DNA of 64,000 nt from Pseudomonadota bacterium (lineage in GTDB: Bacteria > Pseudomonadota > Gammaproteobacteria > Burkholderiales > Thiobacteraceae): positions 1-64,000 of the forward strand of contig JAKANO010000011.1 in NCBI GenBank assembly GCA_021812385.1, read 5' to 3'. Positions 53,607 to 61,889 of the stretch are shown here, one piece after another (positions within the stretch are counted from its first letter, which is position 1; every line of letters begins with the position of its first letter). The translations under genes were made by a program, and so were the position numbers. The notes beneath the pieces were generated by a model that worked only from the letters and a program-made list of their open reading frames with translations, had not been told where the DNA came from and ran no database searches.

Positions 53607-54827
53607 TTAATTTGTGGGTATCGCGCATCCCGCAGGCGCAACCACCGTGCGATTTCGTCCAGCGTGTTTGGCTTGATACAGCGCTTTGTCGGCATCGTCG
53701 AGGAGCTTGTTCAAGTCGGAGCGGCAGGTGGCGCAGCTCGCTAGGCAGACGGTGACGCCGGTGCTGATCGTGACGGAAATGTTTTTTGCGCCCACGCGAT
53801 GCTGCATGTTTTCGACCGTGCTGCGCAGCTTCTCCGCCAAGACCAGCGCGCCGGCCTGATCGGTTGCGGGAAGGAGCACGCCGAACTCTTCGCCGCCATA
53901 GCGTCCGAGCGTGTCTTGCTTGCGCACGCCGGCGCCGATGATGCGCGCCACCTCCGTGAGCACCGCATCCCCGGCCGCGTGCCCATGTTCATCGTTGATC
54001 CGTTTGAAATGGTCGATGTCGATCATCAACAAGGCGAGCGGCGCTCCGACTCGCTGCGCCATGGCGATTTCCTGTTCGGCGCGCTCCGTGAAGGCGCGCC
54101 GGTTCAGGGTCTTGGTGAGAAAGTCCGTCATCGCCAGCGTGCGCAGCTCGAAGTCGCTGCGCTCCTTTTCCATCAAGATGAATCCCAGGGAGCCCAAGAT
54201 ATCCAGCGCGATCACGCAGACGAAAACCAGCACCTGGATCGTATTGGGTGAAACGCCGCTGCCCACCGTGGCAAACTGCTCCACGCCGAAGAGCGCCGCC
54301 AGCGCACGCAAAGCAAAAATCGGAATGACAATGGCCGTCGCCCCGAACAGCAGCCACCAGGCGCGGCCTTTTCGCGATTCCGTGTCGGTGCGGAGTATAT
54401 CCAGGAGCAGCACCATCTGGGCGGCGTAGATCAGGCTGCCGTAAATCAGCCGGTGTTTGAAATCGTCGTAATCGAGCCCGGCAATGACGACGAACATCAA
54501 CAGCATGGGCAGCAGACAGCGCCAGCGCGGGCAGGGCAGACCCCGGAATTCATATACCGCCACGAGCTTCATCGCCTGCGCCGCCACCATGAGGAGGTTG
54601 GCGAGCAGAATGGACGCCACATCCGGCACCGCGCCACGCACCGAGATCAGCACCCAGGCGAGCGATTCCAGCCCCATCGCGCCGGCCCAGGCCCTCAAGC
54701 CGTCGCGCCGCTCGCCGCGCGCAACGACGGCGAGGCTGAAGGCCAGCAGCCCGCTAATCATGACGAGGGAAAATAAGAGGGTTCGGTTGGCTAGGATCAT
54801 TCTGCGCGCTGCTGTGAGTAGGGCCAT
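53607..54827 (-). CDS. Membrane-bound diguanylate cyclase
   Basis: A 406-residue protein with about six N-terminal helices (LLFSLVMISGLLAFSLAVVA, LLANLLMVAAQAMKLVAVYE, LLPMLLMFVVIAGLDY and others) and a C-terminal GGDEF domain. The active signature is GRYGGEEFGVLLP (near residue 307), preceded by the inhibitory RxxD (RKQD) and with LMIDIDHFKRINDEHGHAAG. No EAL domain, so it makes c-di-GMP. The sensor part resembles membrane MASE-like modules. The TPR gene lies downstream on the same strand, 137 bases away. Confidence 0.93.
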   Translation of the reverse strand: MALLTAARRMILANRTLLFSLVMISGLLAFSLAVVARGERRDGLRAWAGAMGLESLAWVLISVRGAVPDVASILLANLLMVAAQAMKLVAVYEFRGLPCPRWRCLLPMLLMFVVIAGLDYDDFKHRLIYGSLIYAAQMVLLLDILRTDTESRKGRAWWLLFGATAIVIPIFALRALAALFGVEQFATVGSGVSPNTIQVLVFVCVIALDILGSLGFILMEKERSDFELRTLAMTDFLTKTLNRRAFTERAEQEIAMAQRVGAPLALLMIDIDHFKRINDEHGHAAGDAVLTEVARIIGAGVRKQDTLGRYGGEEFGVLLPATDQAGALVLAEKLRSTVENMQHRVGAKNISVTISTGVTVCLASCATCRSDLNKLLDDADKALYQAKHAGRNRTVVAPAGCAIPTN

Positions 54828-55010
54828 GCAAGGCCGCTCCGCGAGATTACGGATGGCATTCCGGGGTTATCGGACAAAACGGCGGAATCTTCAGGGGAAA
54901 AGAAGTTTATTTAACGCAGGGAGCCGTGAGCCGCCTGCTGCGAAAAATGCACCGCCCATATTTTATTGCAGCGACTGCTGTAACAAAAAATAGCCGCTTA
55001 TTAAACGCCT

Positions 55011-55032
55011 CTGTCATAAAGGTTTCGTAGAG
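55011..55032 (+). promoter_or_regulatory. Weak Pho-box-like sequence
   Basis: CTGTCATAAAG followed by GTTTCGTAGAG resembles the tandem 11-bp Pho box; the first half is a full CTGTCAT match, the second matches 4 of 7. It is 82 bases upstream of a phosphoesterase gene. PhoB control is a guess supported by this context only. Confidence 0.35.
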
Positions 55033-55114
55033 TGGCGAGGCTGATCTATGTCGCGCTGCCGCGACATGCAGCCCACACATTTCCCCTTAACCCGATGACA
55101 GAAGGAATTAAGCC

Positions 55115-56293
55115 ATGCAGAAAACCGTCTTTGCCTTAGCTTTGTCGAGCACGCTCCTTGCAGGTTCCGCCCTGGCGCATGATGACGCCGATCATGCCAA
55201 GATGCCGCGCCTGGACCATGTGTTTTTGATCATGATGGAAAACCATGCCTACGGTCAGATCATCAATAACGCCGATGCGCCCTTCATCAACCAGATGGCC
55301 GCCTCGGCCAACCTGGCCACCAACTACTTCGGCGTCGGCCATCCCAGCTTGACCAACTATCTGGAAGTGGTCGGCGGCTCCAACTTCGGCGTGATCAACG
55401 ACCATGCCCCGGATTGGCACAACACCCAGTGCACGCCGAACCTGATTTCCGGCACGCCCTCGGACGAAAGCAGCCCGGACAAGATTTGCCCCATCGCCGG
55501 TAGCGGTACGGATGCAGCCACGCCCGCCGTGGACACCAGCAACGAAGGTACGCCGAGCAATCCGATCTATAACATCCCCCTGGCCGCGGCGCCGACCGTG
55601 GGCAAGACCATCGCCGACCAGCTGGTCGAATCCGGCTTGAAGTGGAAGAGTTATCAGGAGAGCATCACCGCAGCGGATGTCGATGCGGTCGACTACGCGG
55701 ACGGAATTTTCTCCAACAAGAGCGCGGTGAACCAAGCCAACGTGCAGAAACTGTACGCGGTCAAGCACAACCCCTTCGTGTACTTCGCCAATGTGCAGGA
55801 GAACACCGATCCCAACAACGGCTTGAACAACATCGTCGGCTTCGACGGCCTGAACGGGCTGTACGGCGACCTGCGTTCCGGCAAGGTGCCGAACCTTGCC
55901 TTCATCGCGCCTAACCAATGCCATGACATGCACGGCATCGGCAACGGCGGCCCTTTCTGCGGCTCTGGCCCGAATTCCGAGCTGGTGCAAATGGGCGATG
56001 CGTCGGTGAAAGCGTTGGTGACGACAATCAAGCACTCCAAAGCCTGGAAAGAAGGCAACAACGCCATCGTCGTGGTGTGGGATGAAAACGACTTCAGCGG
56101 CCTGCCGAATCAGGTCGTCACCATCGTCGAGACCAACTACGGCGTGAAGGGCGTGCAGAGCAACCAAGCCTACAATCACTTCTCGCTGCTCAAGACCCTG
56201 GAAGCAGGCTTTGGTTTGCCCTGCTTGAACCATGCGTGCGATGCCAACGTGCAGGTGATGTCCGATATGTTTAAACGGGTTGACCGCCACTAA
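55115..56293 (+). CDS. Secreted phosphoesterase (AcpA/phospholipase C superfamily)
   Basis: A 392-residue enzyme of the phosphoesterase family (PF04185), related to bacterial acid phosphatases and non-haemolytic phospholipases C. Signal peptide (TVFALALSSTLLAGSALA) after GAAGGAATTAAGCC. Metal- and phosphate-site residues: MMENHAYGQIINN, YFGVGHPSLTNYL with the nucleophilic Ser/Thr region, APNQCHDMHGIG, and VVVWDENDFSG near the end of the core. It likely releases phosphate from organic esters in the periplasm. A strong terminator follows 27 bases downstream. Confidence 0.9.
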   Translation: MQKTVFALALSSTLLAGSALAHDDADHAKMPRLDHVFLIMMENHAYGQIINNADAPFINQMAASANLATNYFGVGHPSLTNYLEVVGGSNFGVINDHAPDWHNTQCTPNLISGTPSDESSPDKICPIAGSGTDAATPAVDTSNEGTPSNPIYNIPLAAAPTVGKTIADQLVESGLKWKSYQESITAADVDAVDYADGIFSNKSAVNQANVQKLYAVKHNPFVYFANVQENTDPNNGLNNIVGFDGLNGLYGDLRSGKVPNLAFIAPNQCHDMHGIGNGGPFCGSGPNSELVQMGDASVKALVTTIKHSKAWKEGNNAIVVVWDENDFSGLPNQVVTIVETNYGVKGVQSNQAYNHFSLLKTLEAGFGLPCLNHACDANVQVMSDMFKRVDRH

Positions 56294-56319
56294 AAAGCAG
56301 CGCGTTTTGCACCTAACCC

Positions 56320-56353
56320 AGCCCGCATGTCGCAAGACAGCGCGGGCTTTTTT
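56320..56353 (+). terminator. Rho-independent terminator
   Basis: AGCCCGC pairs with GCGGGCT, with an inner TGTC/GACA stem around GCAA, followed by TTTTTT. It ends the phosphoesterase transcript. Confidence 0.88.
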
Positions 56354-56417
56354 GCGTCTGGCGACTCGCGTAATGTTGAAATGCCGGACGCGCCCCATAC
56401 GCTTTTAATTGCCCTAA

Positions 56418-56550
56418 GGAAGCTCTGCAAAAGTCCGTCATCCCCGCGAAAGCAGGGGGTCCAGGATTTCAAAAGCATCGGTAAATTAGCACTCGACTGG
56501 ATGCCCTGCCTGCGCGGGCATGACGGCAGAGGGGCTTTTGCAGAGCATCC
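56418..56550. mobile_element. MITE-like element, 133 bp with terminal inverted repeats
   Basis: Left end GGAAGCTCTGCAAAAG and right end CTTTTGCAGAGCATCC are inverted repeats with one mismatch in 16. Inside, CCGTCATCCCCGCG and CGCGGGCATGACGG continue the symmetry with few mismatches. Flanks are CTAA and TTAA, close to a 4-bp target duplication of the (C/T)TA(A/G) type seen with IS5-like transposases. No coding capacity, so it needs a transposase in trans. Confidence 0.8.
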
Positions 56551-56602
56551 TTAAGTAAACTCGGCCGCAGCGTCGCCCGGCGCGCTGCTGGCCGCCGGCG
56601 CA

Positions 56603-57004
56603 TCAAGGACGCATGCGATCTGCTGCTCCAAAATATTTACGCGCATAGGCAACGAGTTGCGCATCCGAAGGATGATCGACCGTTTCGACGCCGATGACCT
56701 TGTCGCTCATCTGCTGATCGTGGCTGTGGATATGTTTGATCAGATTGAGCTTGGCATTGGCGGGTCCGACAACCAGGATCTCCTGCGCCTCCTTCAGCGC
56801 CTCCACCACTTCGTGATAAAAGGCCTGGTCTTCAGGGGAACGTCCGCTGCCCACGGCGCCGCCTTTATCCATGCCGCGTTTGTGATGCAACTTGCGATGC
56901 GGGTGGGCGGGATGCAGCACGGAAGACTCCACATCATCCGGGCTGATGTGCATGACGTGCGCTTCTGCGTGATCGATCCATACGACTGCATGATAATGAG
57001 ACAT
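56603..57004 (-). CDS. Small conserved protein of the eRF1-like translational machinery group
   Basis: A 133-residue cytoplasmic protein started at ATG 57004 with AAGGAA upstream. The sequence YHAVVWIDHAEAHVMHISPD, HPHRKLHHKRGMDKGGAVG, YHEVVEALKEAQEILVVGPA and IHSHDQQMSDKVIGVETVDH matches the widely conserved proteins often labelled translational machinery protein, which have an eRF1 domain 2/3-like fold. True function is not established. It is monocistronic and lies near the MITE-like element. Confidence 0.82.
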   Translation of the reverse strand: MSHYHAVVWIDHAEAHVMHISPDDVESSVLHPAHPHRKLHHKRGMDKGGAVGSGRSPEDQAFYHEVVEALKEAQEILVVGPANAKLNLIKHIHSHDQQMSDKVIGVETVDHPSDAQLVAYARKYFGAADRMRP

Positions 57005-57469
57005 AACATTCCTTGAGCAAGTAAAAGAAAGCCTTATTCTACTTTTTGTGGAGTTCGCTTGCGAAATAAAAATGCCGGGCACTCGGATTCTTCTCAATCA
57101 TTGCCACAGCTTGCATGGCCGGCTGGGGTAGTGCAGACGGGGATTTTTTCAGTGCGCAGAGTGTGGTGGCTGCAATAACTAAAGTGAGCGTGCTACAAAG
57201 CTAGACCTGACCCAGGCTTGTTACTTGTTACTTATTCATTGTTTATTCCCTTCAGCGCCGGATCTGGGTGCGACCATCTCATTGGTGCGCAATTTGCTTG
57301 CCGATTAAGAATACCGTTCAAAACCCTTTTCAGATGGAATATTTTGTAGTGTTCCCTTCAATCCATCCCGCAATTGTTGCAGGTTCCGGAACGCCATCGG
57401 ACCGGCGGAGCCCCTGTGTCAACGCGCGGCCCTCTGGCCATCGTGACTACGAAGCCCGGGAAACAGCGC
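57005..57469. other. Non-coding region of 465 bases
   Basis: Separates the small eRF1-like gene from the J-domain gene. It holds GACCTGACCC and a CTTGTTACTTGTTACTT direct repeat near 57205-57235, both of the kind seen in the repeats at 58.0-58.3 kb. Longer upstream extensions of the J-domain frame run into its right end without a good start. No other gene or RNA identified. Confidence 0.5.
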
Positions 57470-58006
57470 ATGCATGATACCCCGAGGTCTGCGGATAAAG
57501 AAGAATGGGTCATCTGGAATGGCGCTTACGGCATCGTCACCATGGCGACGATCGGCCGGGTCGAGGTCGGTGCCGGCTGCAGAATTGCATGGCTGAATCA
57601 ACCCTACGACATGGCGGGTCCCTTCAGCCTTGACGAGCTCGAGGCGCACGGTCGAATCGCCTTCGCTGCCTGTATCGTCATGTCGCGCCAGAGATGGCAA
57701 GACGACCAAGTGGAACTGCGGCAGGCGTCCCTGGAAAAACGCCGTGCTGCGCAGGAACGGATGAACGAGGAATTTGCGCGCTTCTTCGGCGACCACAGCG
57801 GGTATCAAGACAACCGCAAGCCCTTCGAAGAGCGGCAACATCGGGAGGCACTGAATCTACCGGTCGACGGAAAGCTTGAGCCATCCCAGATCAAAGCTGC
57901 TTTTCGACGGCTCGCCCAGAAGGTGCATCCCGACGTCGGGGGCAGCAACGAACAGTTCGTTCGCATTACGGAAGCGCGCAATGCGCTGCTCGAGTACATT
58001 TCGTGA
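57470..58006 (+). CDS. Protein with C-terminal J domain
   Basis: A 178-residue protein; ATG 57470 is my choice, with weak ribosome-binding evidence. The C-terminal 60 residues are a J domain: LEPSQIKAAFRRLAQKVHPD followed by VGGSNEQFVRITEARNALLE, with the HPD motif that stimulates Hsp70 ATPase. The N-terminal part (DKEEWVIWNGAYGIVTMATI, then a charged helix MNEEFARFFGDH) is not typical of DnaJ and has no Gly/Phe or zinc region. It is probably a specialised DnaK co-chaperone; the client is unknown. Confidence 0.82.
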   Translation: MHDTPRSADKEEWVIWNGAYGIVTMATIGRVEVGAGCRIAWLNQPYDMAGPFSLDELEAHGRIAFAACIVMSRQRWQDDQVELRQASLEKRRAAQERMNEEFARFFGDHSGYQDNRKPFEERQHREALNLPVDGKLEPSQIKAAFRRLAQKVHPDVGGSNEQFVRITEARNALLEYIS

Positions 58007-58033
58007 CCGAAGGCGCCACGCGTAGGTAAAAAG

Positions 58034-58100
58034 GGCGGGGCCAGGCTTTCAATGGACATTTTCGTCTCATCACAGATTGTAAAAGGTAAGGCCTGATGCC
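58034..58100. repeat. REP-like intergenic repeat, copy 1
   Basis: Related to 58184-58250. The shared core contains ATTTTCGTCTCATCACAGA and TTGTAAAAGGTAAGGC. It is non-coding, of the type found scattered between genes in betaproteobacteria. Confidence 0.65.
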
Positions 58101-58183
58101 AGGTTGTTACACGACAAGCAGTCCTCATCTTGCTCCCTCAACCTGATTTATTGTGTGTCGCCCCGTAGGCGCAAAAAGAGAAA

Positions 58184-58250
58184 GGGTGGGGTCTTACCAT
58201 TGATATTTTCGTTTCATTACACATTGTAAAATGTAAGGCTGGACCCCCCA
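58184..58250. repeat. REP-like intergenic repeat, copy 2
   Basis: Same orientation as copy 1: ATTTTCGTTTCATTACACA, ATTGTAAAATGTAAGGCTGG. Its ends GGGTGGGGTCTTAC and GTAAGGCTGGACCCCC are imperfect inverse complements, so the transcript can fold. It lies 11 bases from the stop of the restriction-modification gene. Confidence 0.68.
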
Positions 58251-58260
58251 CGCTTCGCCC

Positions 58261-60405
58261 CTATTGTTCTTTTGTTTTGCTGCGGCTTATCCTCTTGACC
58301 ACCGCCACACCCTGAAGGTCTGGCCACCATTCAACCAAACGCGTTTTGATCCGAGATAACACAGCATCTTTGCTCTGAATCGCGTGAAGCATATGATTGG
58401 GCACCTCAGTAAACGCATGATGTGCAAGTTGATCTGGAGATACACGGATGAAGTGAGTGATGCTGACCGGGGAAATCGAGGCGCTGTGATGGCTGTCCAA
58501 GTCAAAAACGCAAATGAAAGAGTTGAGTGCCTGTGGCTTTTGTCCGTCGGCAATTTTGAATCGCTTGATGTTCGAAGCCTCATCCTCAAGTTGAGGCGCC
58601 CCAAGGAAAGGTTGCCAGCTATCCCATACTGAACGGGGAAGCGCAAGCACAGTGCCGGCTGCCGCTCCTTGTCCTGAAAGTTTGAACTTCAGCATAATCT
58701 GATAGAAGGTGCGCTTAAACACGTTGGCGATGTTAGGTCCTTCAACGTTCTTGCCGGCCCATTCAGGTTTATTTTGTAGTGCCTCGGGGAAGCCCTTCTC
58801 GTGAAGGCGAAGGGCATCGCGAAGATTCGTTACTGCATGCTTGTACGATCCATGGAAGTCCATTGTCTGAATTTCCAGAATTCCATAGCGGGCAACATTG
58901 TATGCGCCATCCTCATATAAGACCTCAACAAGGGTCACATCGAAGGCCATCTCGGGTGATCGCTCTGTGGCAATCACGGAGATTTCCCCTCCCAATTTGT
59001 CTTGGAAGAACAGGTAACCGCTACCAGTCTTCTTCACATCCGCCTTGAACTTCTCTAGCTCCCCCTCGTGCTTGAGCAGCGACACTGGCAACGGTTGCAC
59101 ATCTTTGTTGAGGCCAAAGATCAAAGCGCAGCCACGCTTCACTATCTCTGAGTCGATCACCCGATATGGGCACACAAGCCAATCCTGCCGCGGCCCATTG
59201 CTGCTGCTACTAATTGTGCACACGCCGAGAGAATTCTCGTTCTTCACGCAATCTGTTCCGGTTTTTAGTATTCCTGTTAGGAAAGGACACTTACCGGCCT
59301 TCTTGCCAGTCAGCGCGCTAATGTCCATACGCACCATCGGATAGATGCGCTGGCCAAACCACTCGCTGACAAAATTCCCCTTTGAATTAACCGCCCCTGC
59401 GCTGCTGTTTTCCTTCGCGCTCATTACCCCTCCTATTTTTTTCCGCGTTAGTTCGACAAATTTATGCTGGGCGTCGAATCCAACGGCAATCCGGCCATGT
59501 CGCTTTGCCACCTCCAGAGCGCGGCCCGTTCCACAAAAAGGATCAAGAACTACCCCGCCCATAGGCGATGAAGTGAGGATACGGGGTTCTATTAGGGCGT
59601 GCGGGAACGTAGCCGTGTGCCCATCTTCACCGGGTGCCACGTTCACGCTCACTACATCATTGTTACGACCCTCGGCATATTCGGGCCGGTAGTAATAAGA
59701 CGCGCGGCCTTCCTTGGGCTTCTTTACAAAATGGAAGAAGTGTTCATGTGCTAGCTTGAGCCGGTCGCCTTCAGGCCGAGGAGTTGCATTTGGCTTGTAC
59801 CAAATGAGATCGTTGCGCAGGATCCAACCTCGCTCTTGCATTGCAATGGCGAACCGCGAAGGGATTAGCAGTAGCTGCTTCTCCTGACGAATACCGCCCA
59901 TCGGGGTTTTACGCCGATACCGGTGTTCATCGCCAAGCCCCTGACGGCCACCGTCACGAATACTGCCCCATCTAGCAAAATACGTGTCACCAATGTTGAT
60001 CCACAGATTGCCATCTTGCTTCAGCACGTCATATGCGCGTGTGAAGATATCGGCGAGGTGTGTCACATACCACTCTGGGTAGGGCTCTAAGCCGAGCAAA
60101 CCTCCGTTTGAACGATACCACTCATAGCCAGGTGTCTGCGCACCGAATGCACGCACTGTCGCGATGTCGTTAAAGAAATCCCAGTTATGATTCAGCCCGT
60201 ATTCCCTATGCCCCCAGTATGGAGGGCTTGTGATGATCAAATCTATCGAGTCATGTGGAAGTTGCGAAAACAAATAAAACGTGTCGCCTTCTAATACGAG
60301 GTCGTTCAAGTCCGCAGCTACCAGCTGTGGCAATTCAGAGCAAAGGGTAGATTTAGCGAAAGTTAGCAACACAAACTCGAGAAAAATATTGGGTGGGCGA
60401 TTCAA
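58261..60405 (-). CDS. DNA methyltransferase fused to a NotI-like restriction endonuclease
   Basis: A 714-residue bifunctional restriction-modification protein. Residues about 35-325 are a beta-class amino-methyltransferase: catalytic TSPPYW (59-64) precedes the S-adenosylmethionine site DPFCGTG (288-294). Residues about 350-710 resemble NotI: four Cys (C373 in CPFLTG, C386, C396, C412 in VCPYRVID) could bind iron or zinc, and the nuclease core has E494 (TLVEVLYED) and E511-I-Q513 (YGILEIQTMDFHGS), matching the ExQ active-site arrangement reported for NotI. It starts with TTG at 60405; a later GTG is possible. It stands alone, without separate M, R or S genes. Confidence 0.85.
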   Translation of the reverse strand: MNRPPNIFLEFVLLTFAKSTLCSELPQLVAADLNDLVLEGDTFYLFSQLPHDSIDLIITSPPYWGHREYGLNHNWDFFNDIATVRAFGAQTPGYEWYRSNGGLLGLEPYPEWYVTHLADIFTRAYDVLKQDGNLWINIGDTYFARWGSIRDGGRQGLGDEHRYRRKTPMGGIRQEKQLLLIPSRFAIAMQERGWILRNDLIWYKPNATPRPEGDRLKLAHEHFFHFVKKPKEGRASYYYRPEYAEGRNNDVVSVNVAPGEDGHTATFPHALIEPRILTSSPMGGVVLDPFCGTGRALEVAKRHGRIAVGFDAQHKFVELTRKKIGGVMSAKENSSAGAVNSKGNFVSEWFGQRIYPMVRMDISALTGKKAGKCPFLTGILKTGTDCVKNENSLGVCTISSSSNGPRQDWLVCPYRVIDSEIVKRGCALIFGLNKDVQPLPVSLLKHEGELEKFKADVKKTGSGYLFFQDKLGGEISVIATERSPEMAFDVTLVEVLYEDGAYNVARYGILEIQTMDFHGSYKHAVTNLRDALRLHEKGFPEALQNKPEWAGKNVEGPNIANVFKRTFYQIMLKFKLSGQGAAAGTVLALPRSVWDSWQPFLGAPQLEDEASNIKRFKIADGQKPQALNSFICVFDLDSHHSASISPVSITHFIRVSPDQLAHHAFTEVPNHMLHAIQSKDAVLSRIKTRLVEWWPDLQGVAVVKRISRSKTKEQ

Positions 60406-60462
60406 GACGACTAACCAAGGCCGGCACCTTTATTTCAAATATCGCGGTAGTCATATACCAAC

Positions 60463-60490
60463 AAGAAGGCGCAGTTCCCCGCGCCTTCTT
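60463..60490 (-). terminator. Hairpin terminator after nrdB
   Basis: AAGAAGGCGC and GCGCCTTCTT form a perfect 10-bp stem with an 8-base loop, 13 bases beyond the nrdB stop. On the minus strand it is followed by GTTGG, on the plus strand by TAATTT, so it is only a moderate terminator for nrdB. Confidence 0.65.
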
Positions 60491-60502
60491 TAATTTCGCT
60501 GG

Positions 60503-61681
60503 TCAATCCCAACTCAAAGCCCCACCCGTCTGATACTCCGTCACTCGCGTCTCGAAGAAATTCTTCTCCTTCTTCAAGTCCATCATCTCGCTCATCCACG
60601 GGAACGGGTTGGTCGCCCCGGCGTAGAGTTCGTCGAGGCCGATCTGTTGGCAGCGGCGGTTGGCGATGAAGCGCAGGTATTCCTTGAACTGGCTGGCGTT
60701 GAGGCCGAGCACGCCGCGCGGCATGGTGTCTTCGGCGTATTTGTATTCCAGTTCCACGCCTTTTTTGATCAGGCCGGCGATTTCTTTGCGGAAGTCGGCG
60801 GTCCATAGGTGCGGGTTTTCCATTTTGATGGTGTTGATGAGGTCGATGCCGAAGTTGCAGTGCATGGACTCGTCGCGCAGGATGTATTGGTATTGCTCGG
60901 CGGCGCCGGTCATTTTGTTTTGACGGCCCAGCGCCAGGATTTGCACGAAGCCGACGTAGAAGAAGATGCCTTCCATGATGCAGGCGAACACGATCAGGCT
61001 GCGCAGCAGTTTCTGGTCATTCTCCGGCGTGCCGGTTTTGAATTCCGGGTTGGTGAGGATGTCGATGAAGGGCATGAGGAATTCGTCTTTGTTGCGGATG
61101 CTCGACACTTCGTGATAGGCGTTGAAGATTTCGCCTTCGTCCAGGCCCAGGCTTTCCACGATGTATTGGTAGGCGTGGGTGTGGATCGCTTCTTCGAAGG
61201 CTTGGCGCAGCAGGTACTGGCGGCACTCGGGCGCGGTGATGTGGCGGTAAGTGCCGAGCACGATGTTGTTGGCGGCCAAGGAATCGGCGGTGACGAAGAA
61301 GCCGAGGTTGCGCTTGACGATCAGGCGCTCGTCCTCGGTCAGACCGTTCGGGTCTTTCCAGGTGGCGATGTCGCGGCTCATGTTCACTTCTTGCGGCATC
61401 CAGTGATTGGCGCAGCCGTTCAGATATTTTTCCCAGGCCCATTTGTATTTGAAGGGCACCAGTTGGTTGACGTCGGCGCTGCCGTTGATGATGCGCTTGT
61501 CTTCGACGCGCACGCGCTGGCTTTTCGCCTGTTCTTCGACTTCTTCGGCCATGGGGTTCAGTTTGAGGTGCGCAGCTGCGGCTTGGCGCATGATCTCTTC
61601 GTTTTGCGGGTTGTGTTGCGCCAGATTGCTGGTGCGGAACGGTTGCGGTACGGGCGAGAGGTCTTCTTCAAAATTCAGCAT
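60503..61681 (-). CDS. nrdB: Class Ia ribonucleotide reductase beta subunit
   Basis: A 392-residue R2 subunit carrying the di-iron centre and tyrosyl radical that drives dNTP synthesis. Ligand helices are visible: [34 protein letters not shown] (E-x-x-H and Tyr), [18 protein letters not shown] and [12 protein letters not shown] (E-x-x-H). The C-terminal tail ([12 protein letters not shown]) is the peptide that docks into NrdA. AGAGGAG precedes the ATG. It lies downstream of nrdA on the same strand with 208 bases between. Confidence 0.96.
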   Translation of the reverse strand: MLNFEEDLSPVPQPFRTSNLAQHNPQNEEIMRQAAAAHLKLNPMAEEVEEQAKSQRVRVEDKRIINGSADVNQLVPFKYKWAWEKYLNGCANHWMPQEVNMSRDIATWKDPNGLTEDERLIVKRNLGFFVTADSLAANNIVLGTYRHITAPECRQYLLRQAFEEAIHTHAYQYIVESLGLDEGEIFNAYHEVSSIRNKDEFLMPFIDILTNPEFKTGTPENDQKLLRSLIVFACIMEGIFFYVGFVQILALGRQNKMTGAAEQYQYILRDESMHCNFGIDLINTIKMENPHLWTADFRKEIAGLIKKGVELEYKYAEDTMPRGVLGLNASQFKEYLRFIANRRCQQIGLDELYAGATNPFPWMSEMMDLKKEKNFFETRVTEYQTGGALSWD

Positions 61682-61806
61682 CGGTATTACTCCTCTACAA
61701 ATAAAGCTGTTATAGGTGGGCGGGATGACACGCCCTTTATTTCTCTTCCATCCTCCGCCCCTGTGTTGTCTGGGGGGAGTGTCTTGGTTTTTCTCCCTCT
61801 CCCTAG

Positions 61807-61829
61807 CCCTCTCCCACGAGGGGAGAGGG
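61807..61829. repeat. GC-rich hairpin in the nrdA-nrdB gap
   Basis: CCCTCTCCC-ACGAG-GGGAGAGGG, a nine-base stem of the kind of interspersed repeat often found between betaproteobacterial genes (CTCCCTCTCCCTAGCCCTCT precedes it). It may attenuate nrdB transcription or stabilise nrdA mRNA. Confidence 0.65.
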
Positions 61830-61889
61830 AACTGACGGAAGGGGGCTAATTGACTGACGCCTGAAGCCCGACGCCTGGCGCCTGATTTA

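Noticed and set aside
55136..56398. 420-codon open frame on the minus strand opposite the phosphoesterase
   Set aside because: Runs through the phosphoesterase gene and its terminator; no ribosome-binding site or recognisable domain.
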